From contig NZ_JAMQGM010000015.1 in NCBI RefSeq assembly GCF_023703325.1, positions 1-64,000 on the forward strand: a stretch of 64,000 nt of DNA, given 5' to 3'. Under the pieces are notes generated by a model. That model was given only the letters and a program-made list of their open reading frames with translations, did no database searches and was not told the origin of the DNA. This DNA is from Streptomyces meridianus. GTDB taxonomy: Bacteria; Actinomycetota; Actinomycetes; Streptomycetales; Streptomycetaceae. The translations under genes were made by a program, and so were the position numbers. The first letter of the stretch is position 1. The number at the start of each line of letters is the position of its first letter. Shown here one piece after another: positions 35,296 to 44,142 of the stretch.

Positions 35296-35315
35296 AAGGT
35301 TTGAGGCCATACCTT
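35296..35315. promoter_or_regulatory. Probable operator upstream of the permease
   Basis: AAGGT-N10-ACCTT (arms at 35296-35300 and 35311-35315) lies 25 bases upstream of the permease start. The inverted repeat extends to 9 bp (GGCAAAGGT/ACCTTTGCC, 35292-35319). The same box recurs upstream of the ligase gene at 36178-36197. Confidence 0.65.
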
Positions 35316-35383
35316 TGCCGCATCGGCAGGGGAACGCAAGAGGCGGGTGGTCAACGCCGGGCAACTTTTCGCCTGCCCCGGAC

Positions 35384-36133
35384 TCAGGCGAGGAATCCCC
35401 GGAGCAAGGCCGCGGTCCCGGAACAGTGCTCCCGCATGGTCGCGCGGGCCGCGTCGGCGTCGCCGTCCAAAACCGCCTCGACCAGGGCGGCGTGCTGCTG
35501 CTGCGAGTGCTCCAGGTTCCGCACCAGCAGCGGGATGCAGTCCAGCAGTTCGTTGAGGCCGGCCCGCACGGCGGCGTACCGGGCGGCGAGCGAGGGGGAG
35601 CCGCAGAGTTCGACGAGGGTCAGGTGCAGCATGGTGTCCTGCCGGCGGTAGCCGGCCAGCGGGGCGTCGTGCGTGGCCGCCAGCGCCGAGCGCAGCCGCC
35701 GGGCCTGCACGTCGTCCAGGCCGTGCTCCGCACACAGCCCGGCGGCCCCCGCCTCCAGGACCTCACGGAACCTCAGCGTGTCCTCCAGGTCGACGGTCTC
35801 CACCCGTCGCCGGAGTTCTGCCTCCGCCGCGCCGGTGGGCAGCTCGGGGCGCTGCCGCACGAACGTGCCGCCGTACCGGCCGCGCCGGGACTCCACGAGC
35901 CCCTGCTCGTGCAGCACCCGCAGCACCTCGCGCAGGGTCACGCGGCTGATGCCCAGCATCTCGGCGAGCTCGCGCTCGGAGGGCAGCCGGTGTCCACCCG
36001 GTACCAGGTCCAGCCGTACGACCTGGAGTATCTGCTCCAGGGCCTCCTCGAAGCCGTTGCCCGCGCGCACCGGCCGCAGCACCGACGCCAGCCGGTCCAC
36101 GACGGTCCCCTCCCCACGGTCTGCCGAACTCAC
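35384..36133 (-). CDS. FadR-subfamily GntR transcriptional regulator
   Basis: A 249-residue regulator: winged helix (~residues 35-85, LPSERELAEMLGISRVTLREVLRVLHEQGLVESRRGRYGGTFV) and all-helical FCD ligand domain (LRFREVLEAGAAGLCAEHG...MREHCSG). The GTG at 36133 is chosen because GGAGG sits right before it; upstream sequence in the longer frame is antisense to the ligase. It is flanked by two copies of a palindromic box, one before the permease and one before the divergent ligase, so it probably controls both arms of the amine module. Confidence 0.88.
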   Translation of the reverse strand: MSSADRGEGTVVDRLASVLRPVRAGNGFEEALEQILQVVRLDLVPGGHRLPSERELAEMLGISRVTLREVLRVLHEQGLVESRRGRYGGTFVRQRPELPTGAAEAELRRRVETVDLEDTLRFREVLEAGAAGLCAEHGLDDVQARRLRSALAATHDAPLAGYRRQDTMLHLTLVELCGSPSLAARYAAVRAGLNELLDCIPLLVRNLEHSQQQHAALVEAVLDGDADAARATMREHCSGTAALLRGFLA

Positions 36134-36177
36134 CGCCACCTCCTCGGCGTGCCTCTCGCGGCACCTCTTCCCAAGCA

Positions 36178-36197
36178 ATGGTTCTTGTGCATACCTT
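36178..36197. promoter_or_regulatory. Probable operator between regulator and ligase genes
   Basis: ATGGT-N10-ACCTT (36178-36182, 36193-36197), matching the box at 35296-35315 in arms and spacing, with flanking identity AA-GGT and ATACCTT. It lies between the divergent starts at 36133 and 36269. Confidence 0.6.
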
Positions 36198-36268
36198 ATG
36201 GCATCCGATGCGGCGCACCGTCCGGGAGCGGCCATCGGGCATTCCGTCGAAGCCAGGAGGCCATCGCC

Positions 36269-37636
36269 GTGGCAGACCGTACGCCCCCGCTCTCCGTCGA
36301 AGAACTGCGCAGGCTGGTCGATTCCGGGGAGATCGACACCGTTGTGCTCGCCTTCACCGACATGCAAGGCCGGCTCCAGGGCAAGCGGTTCGCCGCCCGC
36401 TTCTTCCTCGACGACGTCCTCGACAACGGCACCGAGGGCTGCAACTACCTCCTTGCCGTGGACGTCGACCTGAACACCGTCGACGGCTACACCATGTCCT
36501 CCTGGGAGCGCGGCTACGGCGACTTCGCCATGCGCCCCGACCTCAGCACCCTGCGCCGCACACCCTGGAACACCGGCACCGCCCTCGTCACGGCGGACCT
36601 GAGCTGGCACGACGGGTTGCCCGTCGTCGCCTCACCGCGCCAGGTGCTGCGCCGCCAACTCGACCGGCTGGCGGAGCACGGCTGGACCGCATGGACGGGC
36701 ACCGAACTGGAGTTCATCGTCTTCGACGACTCCTACGAAGAGGCGTGGTCGCGCGGGTACCGCGGGATGAACCCCGCCAACCACTACAACGTCGACTACT
36801 CCATCCTCGGCACCGGCCGGGTGGAACCCCTGCTGCGGCGCATCCGCAACGAGATGGGCGCGGCCGGGATGATCGTCGAGTCGGCGAAGGGCGAGTGCAA
36901 CCTCGGCCAGCACGAGATCGCCTTCCGCTACGACGAGGCCCTGATCACCTGCGACCAGCACAGCGTCTACAAGACGGGCGCCAAGGAGATCGCCGCGCAG
37001 GAGGGCAAGTCGCTCACCTTCATGGCGAAGTACGACGAGCGGGAGGGCAACTCCTGCCACATCCACCTCTCGCTGCGCGACGGCTCCGGAGAGCCCGTGA
37101 TGGCGGACGACACCGGCGAGTACGGCATGTCCAAGGTCATGCGCCACTTCCTGGCCGGCCAGATCGCCGCGATGCGGGACTTCACCCTCCTCTACGCACC
37201 GAACATCAACTCCTACAAGCGTTTCCGGCCGGGCTCCTTCGCGCCCACCGCGGTGGCCTGGGGCCCCGACAACCGCACCTGCGCGCTGCGGGTCGTGGGC
37301 CATGGCCGGTCCCACCGCTTCGAGAACCGGCTGCCCGGCGGGGACGTCAATCCCTACCTCGCGATCGCGGGCATGGTGGCAGCCGGTCTGTACGGCGTGG
37401 AGCACGAGCTGGAACTGCCCGAGGTGTGCACCGGCAACGCCTACACCGGAGACGCTGAGCACGTCCCCGCCACGCTGCGCGAGGCAGCCGGATTGTGGGG
37501 AGCCAGCCCGATAGCGCGGGAGGCCTTCGGGGACGAGGTGGTCGACCACTACCTCAACATGGCCCGTGTCGAACAGGACGCCTACGACACGGCCGTGACG
37601 GACTGGGAGCGCTACCGCTCCTTCGAGCGCATGTGA
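36269..37636 (+). CDS. glnA4: Gamma-glutamyl ligase of glutamine synthetase fold (GlnA4-like, gamma-glutamylethanolamide synthetase)
   Basis: A 455-residue glutamine synthetase-like protein. Metal/ATP motifs are present: GTELEFIVF near 145, ESAKGECNLGQHEIAFRY, SCHIHLSLRD and RFRPGSFAPTAVAWGPDNRTCALRVVG. It lacks the adenylylation-loop context of true GlnA. Position and neighbours match streptomycete GlnA4, reported as glutamate-ethanolamine ligase (knowledge, from memory). It would form gamma-glutamylethanolamide from glutamate, ethanolamine and ATP. GTG at 36269 has AGGAGG nine bases upstream. It starts an operon with the two dehydrogenases. Confidence 0.87.
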   Translation: MADRTPPLSVEELRRLVDSGEIDTVVLAFTDMQGRLQGKRFAARFFLDDVLDNGTEGCNYLLAVDVDLNTVDGYTMSSWERGYGDFAMRPDLSTLRRTPWNTGTALVTADLSWHDGLPVVASPRQVLRRQLDRLAEHGWTAWTGTELEFIVFDDSYEEAWSRGYRGMNPANHYNVDYSILGTGRVEPLLRRIRNEMGAAGMIVESAKGECNLGQHEIAFRYDEALITCDQHSVYKTGAKEIAAQEGKSLTFMAKYDEREGNSCHIHLSLRDGSGEPVMADDTGEYGMSKVMRHFLAGQIAAMRDFTLLYAPNINSYKRFRPGSFAPTAVAWGPDNRTCALRVVGHGRSHRFENRLPGGDVNPYLAIAGMVAAGLYGVEHELELPEVCTGNAYTGDAEHVPATLREAAGLWGASPIAREAFGDEVVDHYLNMARVEQDAYDTAVTDWERYRSFERM

Positions 37637-37644
37637 GGAACAGC

Positions 37645-39021
37645 TTGCAGGAGAACCGCGTCATCAACCCGGCGACCGAGGAAGTCGTCGCCACCGTCAC
37701 CGCGAGCACGCCCTCGGACGTGGACGCCGCTGTCGCGCGGGCCGCCCGCGCGCAGCGGTCGTGGGCCGCCCTCGCCCCCGCCGACCGGGCCCGGCAGTTG
37801 CGCCGCTTCGCCGCCGCCGTCGACGACCACCTCGAGGAACTCGCCCTCCTCGAGGTCGCGGAGGCAGGGCACCCGATCGGCAACGCGCGATGGGAGGCGG
37901 GCAACGCCCGCGACCTCCTGGAGTATGCGGCCGGCGGGGTGGAACGGCTGAACGGCAGCCAGATCCCCGTGGCCGGCGGGCTGAACGTCACCTTCCACGA
38001 GCCACTGGGCGTGGTCGGCGTCATCGCGCCCTGGAACTTTCCCATGCCGATCGCGGCCTGGGGCACGGCCCCCGCCCTCGCGGCCGGCAACGCCGTCCTC
38101 CTCAAGCCCGCCGACCTGACTCCGCTGACGGCTCTCCGGCTCGCCGAGATCGGGCTGGAGTCGGGGCTCCCGGAGGGTCTGTTCCAGGTGCTCCCCGGAG
38201 CGGGCCGGGTCGCCGGCAACGCCCTCGTGGAGCACCCCGGCGTCGCCAAGGTGGTCTTCACCGGCTCCACGGCCGTGGGGAAGCAGATCATGGCCAAGTG
38301 TGCCGACCGGGTGAAACGGGTGACCCTCGAACTGGGCGGCAAGAACCCGAACATCGTCTTCGCCGACGCCCACCTCGAGCGCGCGGCGGCATCGGCCCCG
38401 GGCTCGTTCCTCGACAACACCGGCCAGGACTGCTGCGCCCGCAGTCGCATCCTCGTCCAGCGCGGCGTTTTCGACCGCTTCCTCGAGCTCCTCGAGCCGG
38501 CCGTGAAGGCGTTCCGCGTGGGTGACCCGGCCGACCCTGCCACCGAGATGGGTCCGCTCATCTCGGCGGAACAGCTGGAACGGGTGCGCGGATACGTCCC
38601 CGACGACGCGCCCGTGGCGTTCCGTGGTGACGCCCCCGCCGGCAAGGGTTTCTGGTACCCCGCGACGGTGCTGACGCCGGACTCCCCGGACCACCCGGCC
38701 GCAGTCGAGGAGATCTTCGGCCCGGTGGCGGTCGTGCTCCCCTTCGACGACGAGGAGGACGCGATCCGGCTCGCCAACGGCACCGACTACGGCCTCTCCG
38801 GCTCCATCTGGACCCGCGACACCGGACGGGCCGTCCGTGTCTCCCGCGGGGTCGCGGCAGGCAACCTCTCCGTCAACTCGCACAGCAGCGTGCGGTATTC
38901 GACGCCCTTCGGTGGTTTCGGCCAGTCCGGCCTCGGCCGGGAACTGGGACCCGGGGCCCTCACCGCATTCACCGAGACCAAGAACGTGTTCATCGACACC
39001 GAGGAGCAGCGCAGTGACTGA
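37645..39021 (+). CDS. NAD(P)-dependent aldehyde dehydrogenase of the amine module
   Basis: A 458-residue aldehyde dehydrogenase. Catalytic residues visible are Asn131 (PWNFP), Glu229 (LELGGKNPN) and nucleophile Cys263 (GQDCCARSR), with EEIFGPVAVVLPF near the C-terminus. The TTG start at 37645 is supported by GTGAGGAA, five bases away, right after the ligase stop (eight bases). In this context it would oxidise a gamma-glutamylated aminoaldehyde to the acid. It overlaps the next gene by eight bases, a sign of translational coupling. Confidence 0.9.
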   Translation: MQENRVINPATEEVVATVTASTPSDVDAAVARAARAQRSWAALAPADRARQLRRFAAAVDDHLEELALLEVAEAGHPIGNARWEAGNARDLLEYAAGGVERLNGSQIPVAGGLNVTFHEPLGVVGVIAPWNFPMPIAAWGTAPALAAGNAVLLKPADLTPLTALRLAEIGLESGLPEGLFQVLPGAGRVAGNALVEHPGVAKVVFTGSTAVGKQIMAKCADRVKRVTLELGGKNPNIVFADAHLERAAASAPGSFLDNTGQDCCARSRILVQRGVFDRFLELLEPAVKAFRVGDPADPATEMGPLISAEQLERVRGYVPDDAPVAFRGDAPAGKGFWYPATVLTPDSPDHPAAVEEIFGPVAVVLPFDDEEDAIRLANGTDYGLSGSIWTRDTGRAVRVSRGVAAGNLSVNSHSSVRYSTPFGGFGQSGLGRELGPGALTAFTETKNVFIDTEEQRSD

Positions 39022-39823
39022 GCAGACCCCGGCCACCGAGGCCCCGGCCGCCCCCGTGTGCCGCCGCCTGGTCGGCCGCACCGCCGTCGTGACCGGAGCC
39101 GGCAGCGGCATCGGGCTGGCCACCGCCCGGCGTTTCGCCGCCGAGGGAGCCGACGTCGTCTGCGCCGACATCGACGAGGCGGCCGGAAAGACCGTCGCCG
39201 ACGAGGTCGAAGGTCTGTTCGTCCGGGTGGACGTCACCGACGCGGACCAGGTGGAGGCCCTCTTCCGCACGGCGTACGAGACCTACGGCTCGGTGGACGT
39301 CGCTTTCAACAACGCCGGGATCTCGCCCCCCGACGACGACTCCATCCTCACCACCGGGCTGGACGCCTGGCGGCGCGTCCAGGAGGTCAACCTCACCTCC
39401 GTCTACCTGTGCTGCAAGGCGGCCATCCCCTACATGCAGCGCCAGGGGAAGGGCTCCATCATCAACACGGCCTCGTTCGTGGCCCGGATGGGCGCCGCCA
39501 CCTCGCAGATCAGCTACACGGCCTCCAAGGGCGGCGTGCTGGCCATGTCCCGCGAACTGGGCGTCCAGTTCGCCCGCGAGGGCATCCGGGTCAACGCCCT
39601 GTGCCCCGGGCCGGTCAACACCCCGCTGCTGAAGGAGCTCTTCGCCAAGGACCCGCAGCGTGCGGCGCGCCGCCTGGTGCACGTGCCGATGGGCCGGTTC
39701 GCCGAACCCGAGGAGATGGCGGCGGCCGTCGCCTTCCTCGCCAGTGACGACTCGTCGTTCATCAACGCCTCCGACTTCCTCGTCGACGGCGGCATCGCGG
39801 GGGCCTACGTCACCCCGATGTGA
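39014..39823 (+). CDS. Short-chain dehydrogenase/reductase of the amine module
   Basis: A 269-residue classical SDR. Cofactor motif TGAGSGIG (27-34), NNAG (99-102), catalytic Ser154, Tyr168 and Lys172 (YTASK), and the C-terminal DFLVDGGIAGAYVT are all present. An Asp at the end of the second strand (CADIDEAAG) predicts NAD preference. It would oxidise the alcohol of gamma-glutamylethanolamide (inference from context) before the aldehyde dehydrogenase acts. It starts with GTG inside the upstream gene. Confidence 0.9.
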   Translation: MTEQTPATEAPAAPVCRRLVGRTAVVTGAGSGIGLATARRFAAEGADVVCADIDEAAGKTVADEVEGLFVRVDVTDADQVEALFRTAYETYGSVDVAFNNAGISPPDDDSILTTGLDAWRRVQEVNLTSVYLCCKAAIPYMQRQGKGSIINTASFVARMGAATSQISYTASKGGVLAMSRELGVQFAREGIRVNALCPGPVNTPLLKELFAKDPQRAARRLVHVPMGRFAEPEEMAAAVAFLASDDSSFINASDFLVDGGIAGAYVTPM

Positions 39824-39847
39824 GACCCGTCCCCGTGCACGCCCGGG

Positions 39848-39869
39848 CCGGGCCCCGCGAGGGGCCCGG
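39848..39869 (+). terminator. Hairpin terminator after the SDR gene
   Basis: CCGGGCCCC (39848-39856), GCGA tetraloop, GGGGCCCGG (39861-39869). Confidence 0.7.
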
Positions 39870-40231
39870 ATCCGGCCGACCGCCCCGGCGGTGTCCGGCC
39901 GTGCCCACCTGACTTTCCGGTGGCTGTGCGGGCCTCTTGCCGCCGGGGCGGTACGGCGTCCACCGGGGGAGCGGCGCAGGCGACCTCCGGGGAGGTACAC
40001 GATCTCGGAGGGCGAGGGGGACCGCCGGTCTGCAGGGTGCATCCCGTGCACACCACCACGGCCTGCGCCCGGCCCGGAACGACAACCGAGCACGCACGGC
40101 CGCTGTCCGAACGCACCTGCACCTGAACCGTGCGGAGCCGTGTCCGCCGGTCGAGGGCGCAGGACTCCCCGAAGCGCCGCCTCGGGAGGCGGCCCGTGCC
40201 AGGAATCCCCTCCCCTCAGGGACAGGCGCGG
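39870..40231. other. Intergenic region between convergent genes, no gene seen
   Basis: About 360 G+C-rich bases. Frames exist in several registers but none has a ribosome site, a recognisable domain or the expected codon bias without conflicting frames. A decayed gene cannot be excluded. Confidence 0.4.
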
Positions 40232-41431
40232 TCAAAGGAAGGTGCGGCCCTCGCCCCGGTACGTCGGCACCGATCCGACCACCCGGTCGCCGTCCACCAG
40301 GTGCAACTCGGCAAAGCGCTCACACAGTTCACCGGCCTTCGCATGGCGGAACCAGACCCGGTCGCCGGTCCGCAGATCATCCGCAGCCGCCCCCAGCAGC
40401 GGGGTCTGCACCTCACCGGCCCCCTCCTGCAGGTCGTACCGCAGTCCTCGGGGCAGGTACGGGACCGGCAGGCGATCCGCGCCGGCCGCGCCGGACGCCG
40501 GATATCCGCCCCCCAGTACCGTCACCGCCCCCGGCCCCGGATGCCGCACCACCGGCTGAGCGAACAGTGCCGCCGGGCGTCCCCGGAAAGAGCTGTAGCC
40601 GTCGAACAGCCGGGGCATGAAGAGTCCCGAGCCGGCCGCCACCTCCGTCACCGCACCCTCGGCCGCCGTGTGCTGAACGCTGCCGGTACCCCCGCCGTTG
40701 ACGAATTCCAGGCCCGGGGCCGCCGATCGCACCGCCCGCACGGCCTCGGCCCGCCGGCTCGTCAGCTGCCTGCGCGCGACCGCCTGCATCAGCCTGACCG
40801 CGCCGGAGCGCAGCGGCCGTCCCTCCACTGCGTCGCCGACTCCGGCGATGTGGCCCTCGTAGGCCATCAGTCCGACCAGGCGGAACCCCGGCCGCCGGGT
40901 CACCTCGGCCACCAGCGCGGCGAGTTGCCCGGGTGAGCGCAACGGGGAGCGGCGCGCCCCCACCCGCACCCGGCCGCCCGCCAGCCGCAGCGAGGTGTCC
41001 AGGTCCAGGCACACCCGGACCTCGGCCCCGCCGCCACGCGCTGCGTCCACCAGGTCGAGTTGTGACGTGTCGTCGATCATCACGGTCACGGTCGCGGCGA
41101 GCTCGGAGTCGGAGGTCAGCAGGTTGAACCCGGAACGGTCCGCCGACGGATAGGCCAGCAGGACGTCGGTGAATCCGGCTTTCGCCAGCCACAGCGACTC
41201 GGCGAGGGTGAACGTCATGACGCCCGCGAACCCGTCCCGAGCCAGCACCCGTTCCAGCAGCGCCCGGCAGCGCACCGACTTCGTCGCCACCCGGATCGGC
41301 TTGCCCCCGGCGCGGCGTGCCAGATCCGCCGCGTTGGCGTCGAACGCCTGAAGGTCGACGAGGGCGAGAGGAGCGTCGAGATGGGCGGTGGCCCGGTCGT
41401 ACCGGGCCCTGACGGCGTCGGGACCGGGCAT
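40232..41431 (-). CDS. Alanine racemase-fold PLP protein (amino acid deaminase/aldolase-like)
   Basis: A 399-residue protein with the alanine racemase N-terminal barrel. Lys51 (PIRVATKSVR) is the expected PLP lysine. Other features are EVRVCLDLDTSLRLAGGRVRVGARRS, LVGLMAYEGHIAG, EFVNGGGTGSV and VTEVAAGSGLFMPRLFD, as in D-threonine aldolase/D-serine dehydratase relatives. The reaction is probably on a D- or hydroxy-amino acid; substrate unknown. ATG at 41431 is chosen with AGGG upstream; the very long frame beyond it is antisense shadow. It stands alone and convergent to the SDR operon. Confidence 0.85.
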   Translation of the reverse strand: MPGPDAVRARYDRATAHLDAPLALVDLQAFDANAADLARRAGGKPIRVATKSVRCRALLERVLARDGFAGVMTFTLAESLWLAKAGFTDVLLAYPSADRSGFNLLTSDSELAATVTVMIDDTSQLDLVDAARGGGAEVRVCLDLDTSLRLAGGRVRVGARRSPLRSPGQLAALVAEVTRRPGFRLVGLMAYEGHIAGVGDAVEGRPLRSGAVRLMQAVARRQLTSRRAEAVRAVRSAAPGLEFVNGGGTGSVQHTAAEGAVTEVAAGSGLFMPRLFDGYSSFRGRPAALFAQPVVRHPGPGAVTVLGGGYPASGAAGADRLPVPYLPRGLRYDLQEGAGEVQTPLLGAAADDLRTGDRVWFRHAKAGELCERFAELHLVDGDRVVGSVPTYRGEGRTFL

Positions 41432-41642
41432 GGTCACACCCTGCCAGAGTGGGTTGCGGCCCCGGTAGAGGTGCGGTTGGGACAAACCGGCCTCGGGGCC
41501 GAGCGGGTTGCCGACCGCACGGGACCTCCCCGTAAAGTGGCGCCGTGCGGTGAGGAACGGTCCCGCATGATCATCACGGCAACTGCCCTGCCCCTGAAGG
41601 CGATCGGTGGCACGGGCAGGTACAACAGCACGAGGGGGGCGG

Positions 41643-42872
41643 ATGAGCGCCGAGGCACAGCGCACCCGCGACACCATCGCCCCGCCCACCGCACCGTCAT
41701 CGGCCTCGGAGCTGCCCTCCGAAGTGCCGCCGCCCCCCATACCGCCGCGCCCGACGGCGGCCCCGCGGCGCACGGACGCCCCGGCGTCCGGGCCCGAACG
41801 CCCGGCGGCCGACACCGCGTCCGCCCCGGCACCCACACCCGCCGATGTCGGGCCCGAACCGCCCGCACGTCCCGCTCCCGCCGCTCCCCAGCAGACGATC
41901 CCCGCTCCGCGGGGCGGCCCCACCACCCGGTTCCCCGGCGCCCCGGCCAGGCCTGCGGCTCCGGCAGTCCCGGCGGCACCCCCCGGGCCGCCGACCGCAC
42001 CGACGGCCCCCGCTCCGGCCGCCGGCTCCGTGCCGTACCCGTTCGGCAGTCCGGCGCCGGCCGCACCGGCTCCCGACATGCCAGGCCTGCGCGGCTGGGC
42101 GGGCATCCCGCGGGCCGGACTGGGCCGGGCCCCGGTCCGGGCCGCGGCAATCTGCGCCTGCCTCGTCCTCGGTCTCGGCCTGCTCGGCGGCGCGGTGGCC
42201 GGGGCCGTGCTGCACGGTGACGAGAGCGCCGCAGCGCCCGACTTCGGGGAAGCCAGATCGCTCTGGCACACCCTTCCGGTCGACACGATCTTCCCGCGCA
42301 CTCTCTACGGGGAGGACGCCGGTCCCGGCAAGGCCGACCGGACCTGGACACGGATCGCCGTCGCCCCCGACAGCGGTTGCCGGGGCGCCTTCGACCCGTT
42401 GCTGACCAAGGTGCTCTCTCCGGCCGGATGCGAGCGCCTGCTGCGCGCCACGTACACCGACGCGACGAGCAGCAGCGTCATCACCGTGGGCCTGCTCGTC
42501 ACCGAGACCGACCCCCGCGGTATGCGCACCCTGCAGCGCCGCTTCGGCAGCGAGGGTCTCCGGAAGCGCACGGACCTGGTCCCGCGCCCCTACCCGGCCG
42601 AAGGCACTCCGGCCGCCGGCTTCGGCCCCGGCCAGCGCGCCAGCTGGACGATCCGGGTGCTCACCGATGTGCCGATCGTGGTCTACGCCGTCTCCGGCTT
42701 CGCCGACGGCCGCACGGTGGCCCGTCCGGTCCCCGCGGTCGAGGCGACCGTGCCGGGCGCCGACTCGGCAGCCGCCCAGTCCGGACTCGGACACGACGCC
42801 AGCGCCATCGCCGACCGGATCGAACGCCGGCTGCGCAAGAGCAGCGGCCCCGCAGCGGAGGACACCCCATGA
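41643..42872 (+). CDS. Proline-rich membrane protein coupled to mycosin-like protease
   Basis: A 409-residue protein of unknown function. The first ~175 residues are a Pro/Ala-rich disordered cytoplasmic segment. One membrane helix (~residues 178-200, AAAICACLVLGLGLLGGAVAGAVL) follows, then an extracellular domain of ~205 residues with GCRGAFDPLLTKVLSPAGCERLLRATY and a C-terminal amphipathic tail. The two cysteines may form a disulfide. ATG at 41643 follows GAGGGGGGCGG. Its stop overlaps the protease start (ATGA), so the two are translated together and may form one membrane complex. Similar pairs occur in streptomycetes outside the ESX locus (recollection). Confidence 0.78.
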   Translation: MSAEAQRTRDTIAPPTAPSSASELPSEVPPPPIPPRPTAAPRRTDAPASGPERPAADTASAPAPTPADVGPEPPARPAPAAPQQTIPAPRGGPTTRFPGAPARPAAPAVPAAPPGPPTAPTAPAPAAGSVPYPFGSPAPAAPAPDMPGLRGWAGIPRAGLGRAPVRAAAICACLVLGLGLLGGAVAGAVLHGDESAAAPDFGEARSLWHTLPVDTIFPRTLYGEDAGPGKADRTWTRIAVAPDSGCRGAFDPLLTKVLSPAGCERLLRATYTDATSSSVITVGLLVTETDPRGMRTLQRRFGSEGLRKRTDLVPRPYPAEGTPAAGFGPGQRASWTIRVLTDVPIVVYAVSGFADGRTVARPVPAVEATVPGADSAAAQSGLGHDASAIADRIERRLRKSSGPAAEDTP

Positions 42873-44092
42873 CCCGTCGCACGCGCGGCGCGCCCGTGGC
42901 CGGATCGGGCCGGGTCCGCCGCCTCGGCCGGGCAGTCCTGGTCTCCGTCCTGACCGCGGGCGTCGCGCTGCTGCCGCCCACCGCCGCGCATGCCGACGGC
43001 ATCCAGGCCCAGGAGTGGGCGCTCGACGCACTCCATGCCCAGGACGCCTGGCGCACGGCGAAGGGCCACGGCGTCGTCGTCGCCGTCCTGGACACCGGGG
43101 TGGACGACCAGCACCCGGACCTCGCCGGTCAGGTCCTCCCGGGAAAGGACCTGGTCGGATTCGGAGCCGCGCGCGGCCAGTCGAAGTGGGCCCGCCACGG
43201 CACGGCCATGGCCGGCATCATTGCCGGTCGCGGACACGGCCCCGGCGGATCCGAGGGCGTGCTCGGCCTGGCACCGGAGGCCAAGATCCTCCCGGTCCGC
43301 GTGATCCTCGAGGACGGCGACCCCGACCGGAAGAAGGCCCGCAGCGAGCGCGGAGCGGCGCTGGCCGAGGGCATCCGCTGGGCCGTCGACCACGGCGCCG
43401 ACGTGATCAATCTGTCGCTCGGCGACGACAGCAGCTCCGCGCATCCCGAGCCGACGGAGGACGCCGCCGTCCAGTACGCCCTGCGCAAGGGGGCGGTCGT
43501 GGTGGCCTCGGCCGGCAACGGCGGCAAGGAAGGCGACCCGGTCTCCTACCCCGCCGCCTATCCGGGGGTCATCGCGGTCACCGCGGTCGACCGGTACGGC
43601 CGGCGCGCGGCGTTCTCCACCAGGCGCTGGTACGCGACCGTCAGCGCCCCCGGCGTCGACGTGGTCATAGCCGACCCCGACCGGCGCTACTACGAGGGCT
43701 GGGGGACGAGCGCCGCCGCCGCGTTCGTCTCCGGTGCGGCCGCGCTCGTCCGCTCCGCGTACCCGAGGCTCAGCCCGGCGCAGGTCCGCAAGCTGTTCGT
43801 GGACACGGCACGCAACGCACCGCAGGGGGGCCGCAGCGACGACCGCGGCGCGGGCCTGATCGATCCGGCCGCGGCTCTCGGGAAGGGGAGCTCGATCGAG
43901 CCGCGCCCGCAGCGGCCGGCGGTCGCCTCCTACGGCAAGCGGTACTTCGGGCCCGGACCGGACACCGCGGTGTCCGCCGGTAGCGGATCGCTGTGGCTGG
44001 CCTCCGCGGCCGGCGTCGCCGGAACCGGGCTGCTCGTGGGGGCGTACGTGCTGTGGCGAGGCGGACTCCGGCGCCGCCCCGGGGAGCAGTGA
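42869..44092 (+). CDS. Membrane-anchored subtilisin-like serine protease, mycosin (MycP)-like
   Basis: A 407-residue S8 protease. Signal peptide ends near VALLPPTAAHAD (~residue 43). Catalytic triad: Asp75 (VAVLDTGVDD), His110 (ARHGTAMAGIIAG) and Ser281 (WGTSAAAAFVSG), with oxyanion Asn in SAGNGG. A single transmembrane helix (~370-392) and short basic tail at the C-terminus anchor it, as in mycosins of type VII secretion. No EccB, EccC, EccD or WXG100 gene is nearby, so its link to type VII secretion is not supported locally. It overlaps the upstream membrane protein gene by four bases. Confidence 0.88.
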   Translation: MTRRTRGAPVAGSGRVRRLGRAVLVSVLTAGVALLPPTAAHADGIQAQEWALDALHAQDAWRTAKGHGVVVAVLDTGVDDQHPDLAGQVLPGKDLVGFGAARGQSKWARHGTAMAGIIAGRGHGPGGSEGVLGLAPEAKILPVRVILEDGDPDRKKARSERGAALAEGIRWAVDHGADVINLSLGDDSSSAHPEPTEDAAVQYALRKGAVVVASAGNGGKEGDPVSYPAAYPGVIAVTAVDRYGRRAAFSTRRWYATVSAPGVDVVIADPDRRYYEGWGTSAAAAFVSGAAALVRSAYPRLSPAQVRKLFVDTARNAPQGGRSDDRGAGLIDPAAALGKGSSIEPRPQRPAVASYGKRYFGPGPDTAVSAGSGSLWLASAAGVAGTGLLVGAYVLWRGGLRRRPGEQ

Positions 44093-44094
44093 CC

Positions 44095-44125
44095 CGCCCC
44101 GGCCGTAGGGAGCCGGTCCGGGGCG
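44095..44125 (+). terminator. Hairpin after the protease gene
   Basis: CGCCCCGG (44095-44102) pairs with CCGGGGCG (44118-44125). Confidence 0.5.
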
Positions 44126-44130
44126 CCGGA

Positions 44131-44136
44131 TAGTCT
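44131..44136 (+). promoter_or_regulatory. -10 box of the SseB-domain gene, leaderless
   Basis: TAGTCT lies exactly six bases before the GTG at 44143, directly after a terminator hairpin; no ribosome site exists. Confidence 0.55.
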
Positions 44137-44142
44137 CGTCGG

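Noticed and set aside
35141..36268. N-terminal extension of the glutamine synthetase-like gene
   Set aside because: The open frame is antisense to the regulator; the GTG at 36269 has a strong ribosome site and begins the conserved fold.
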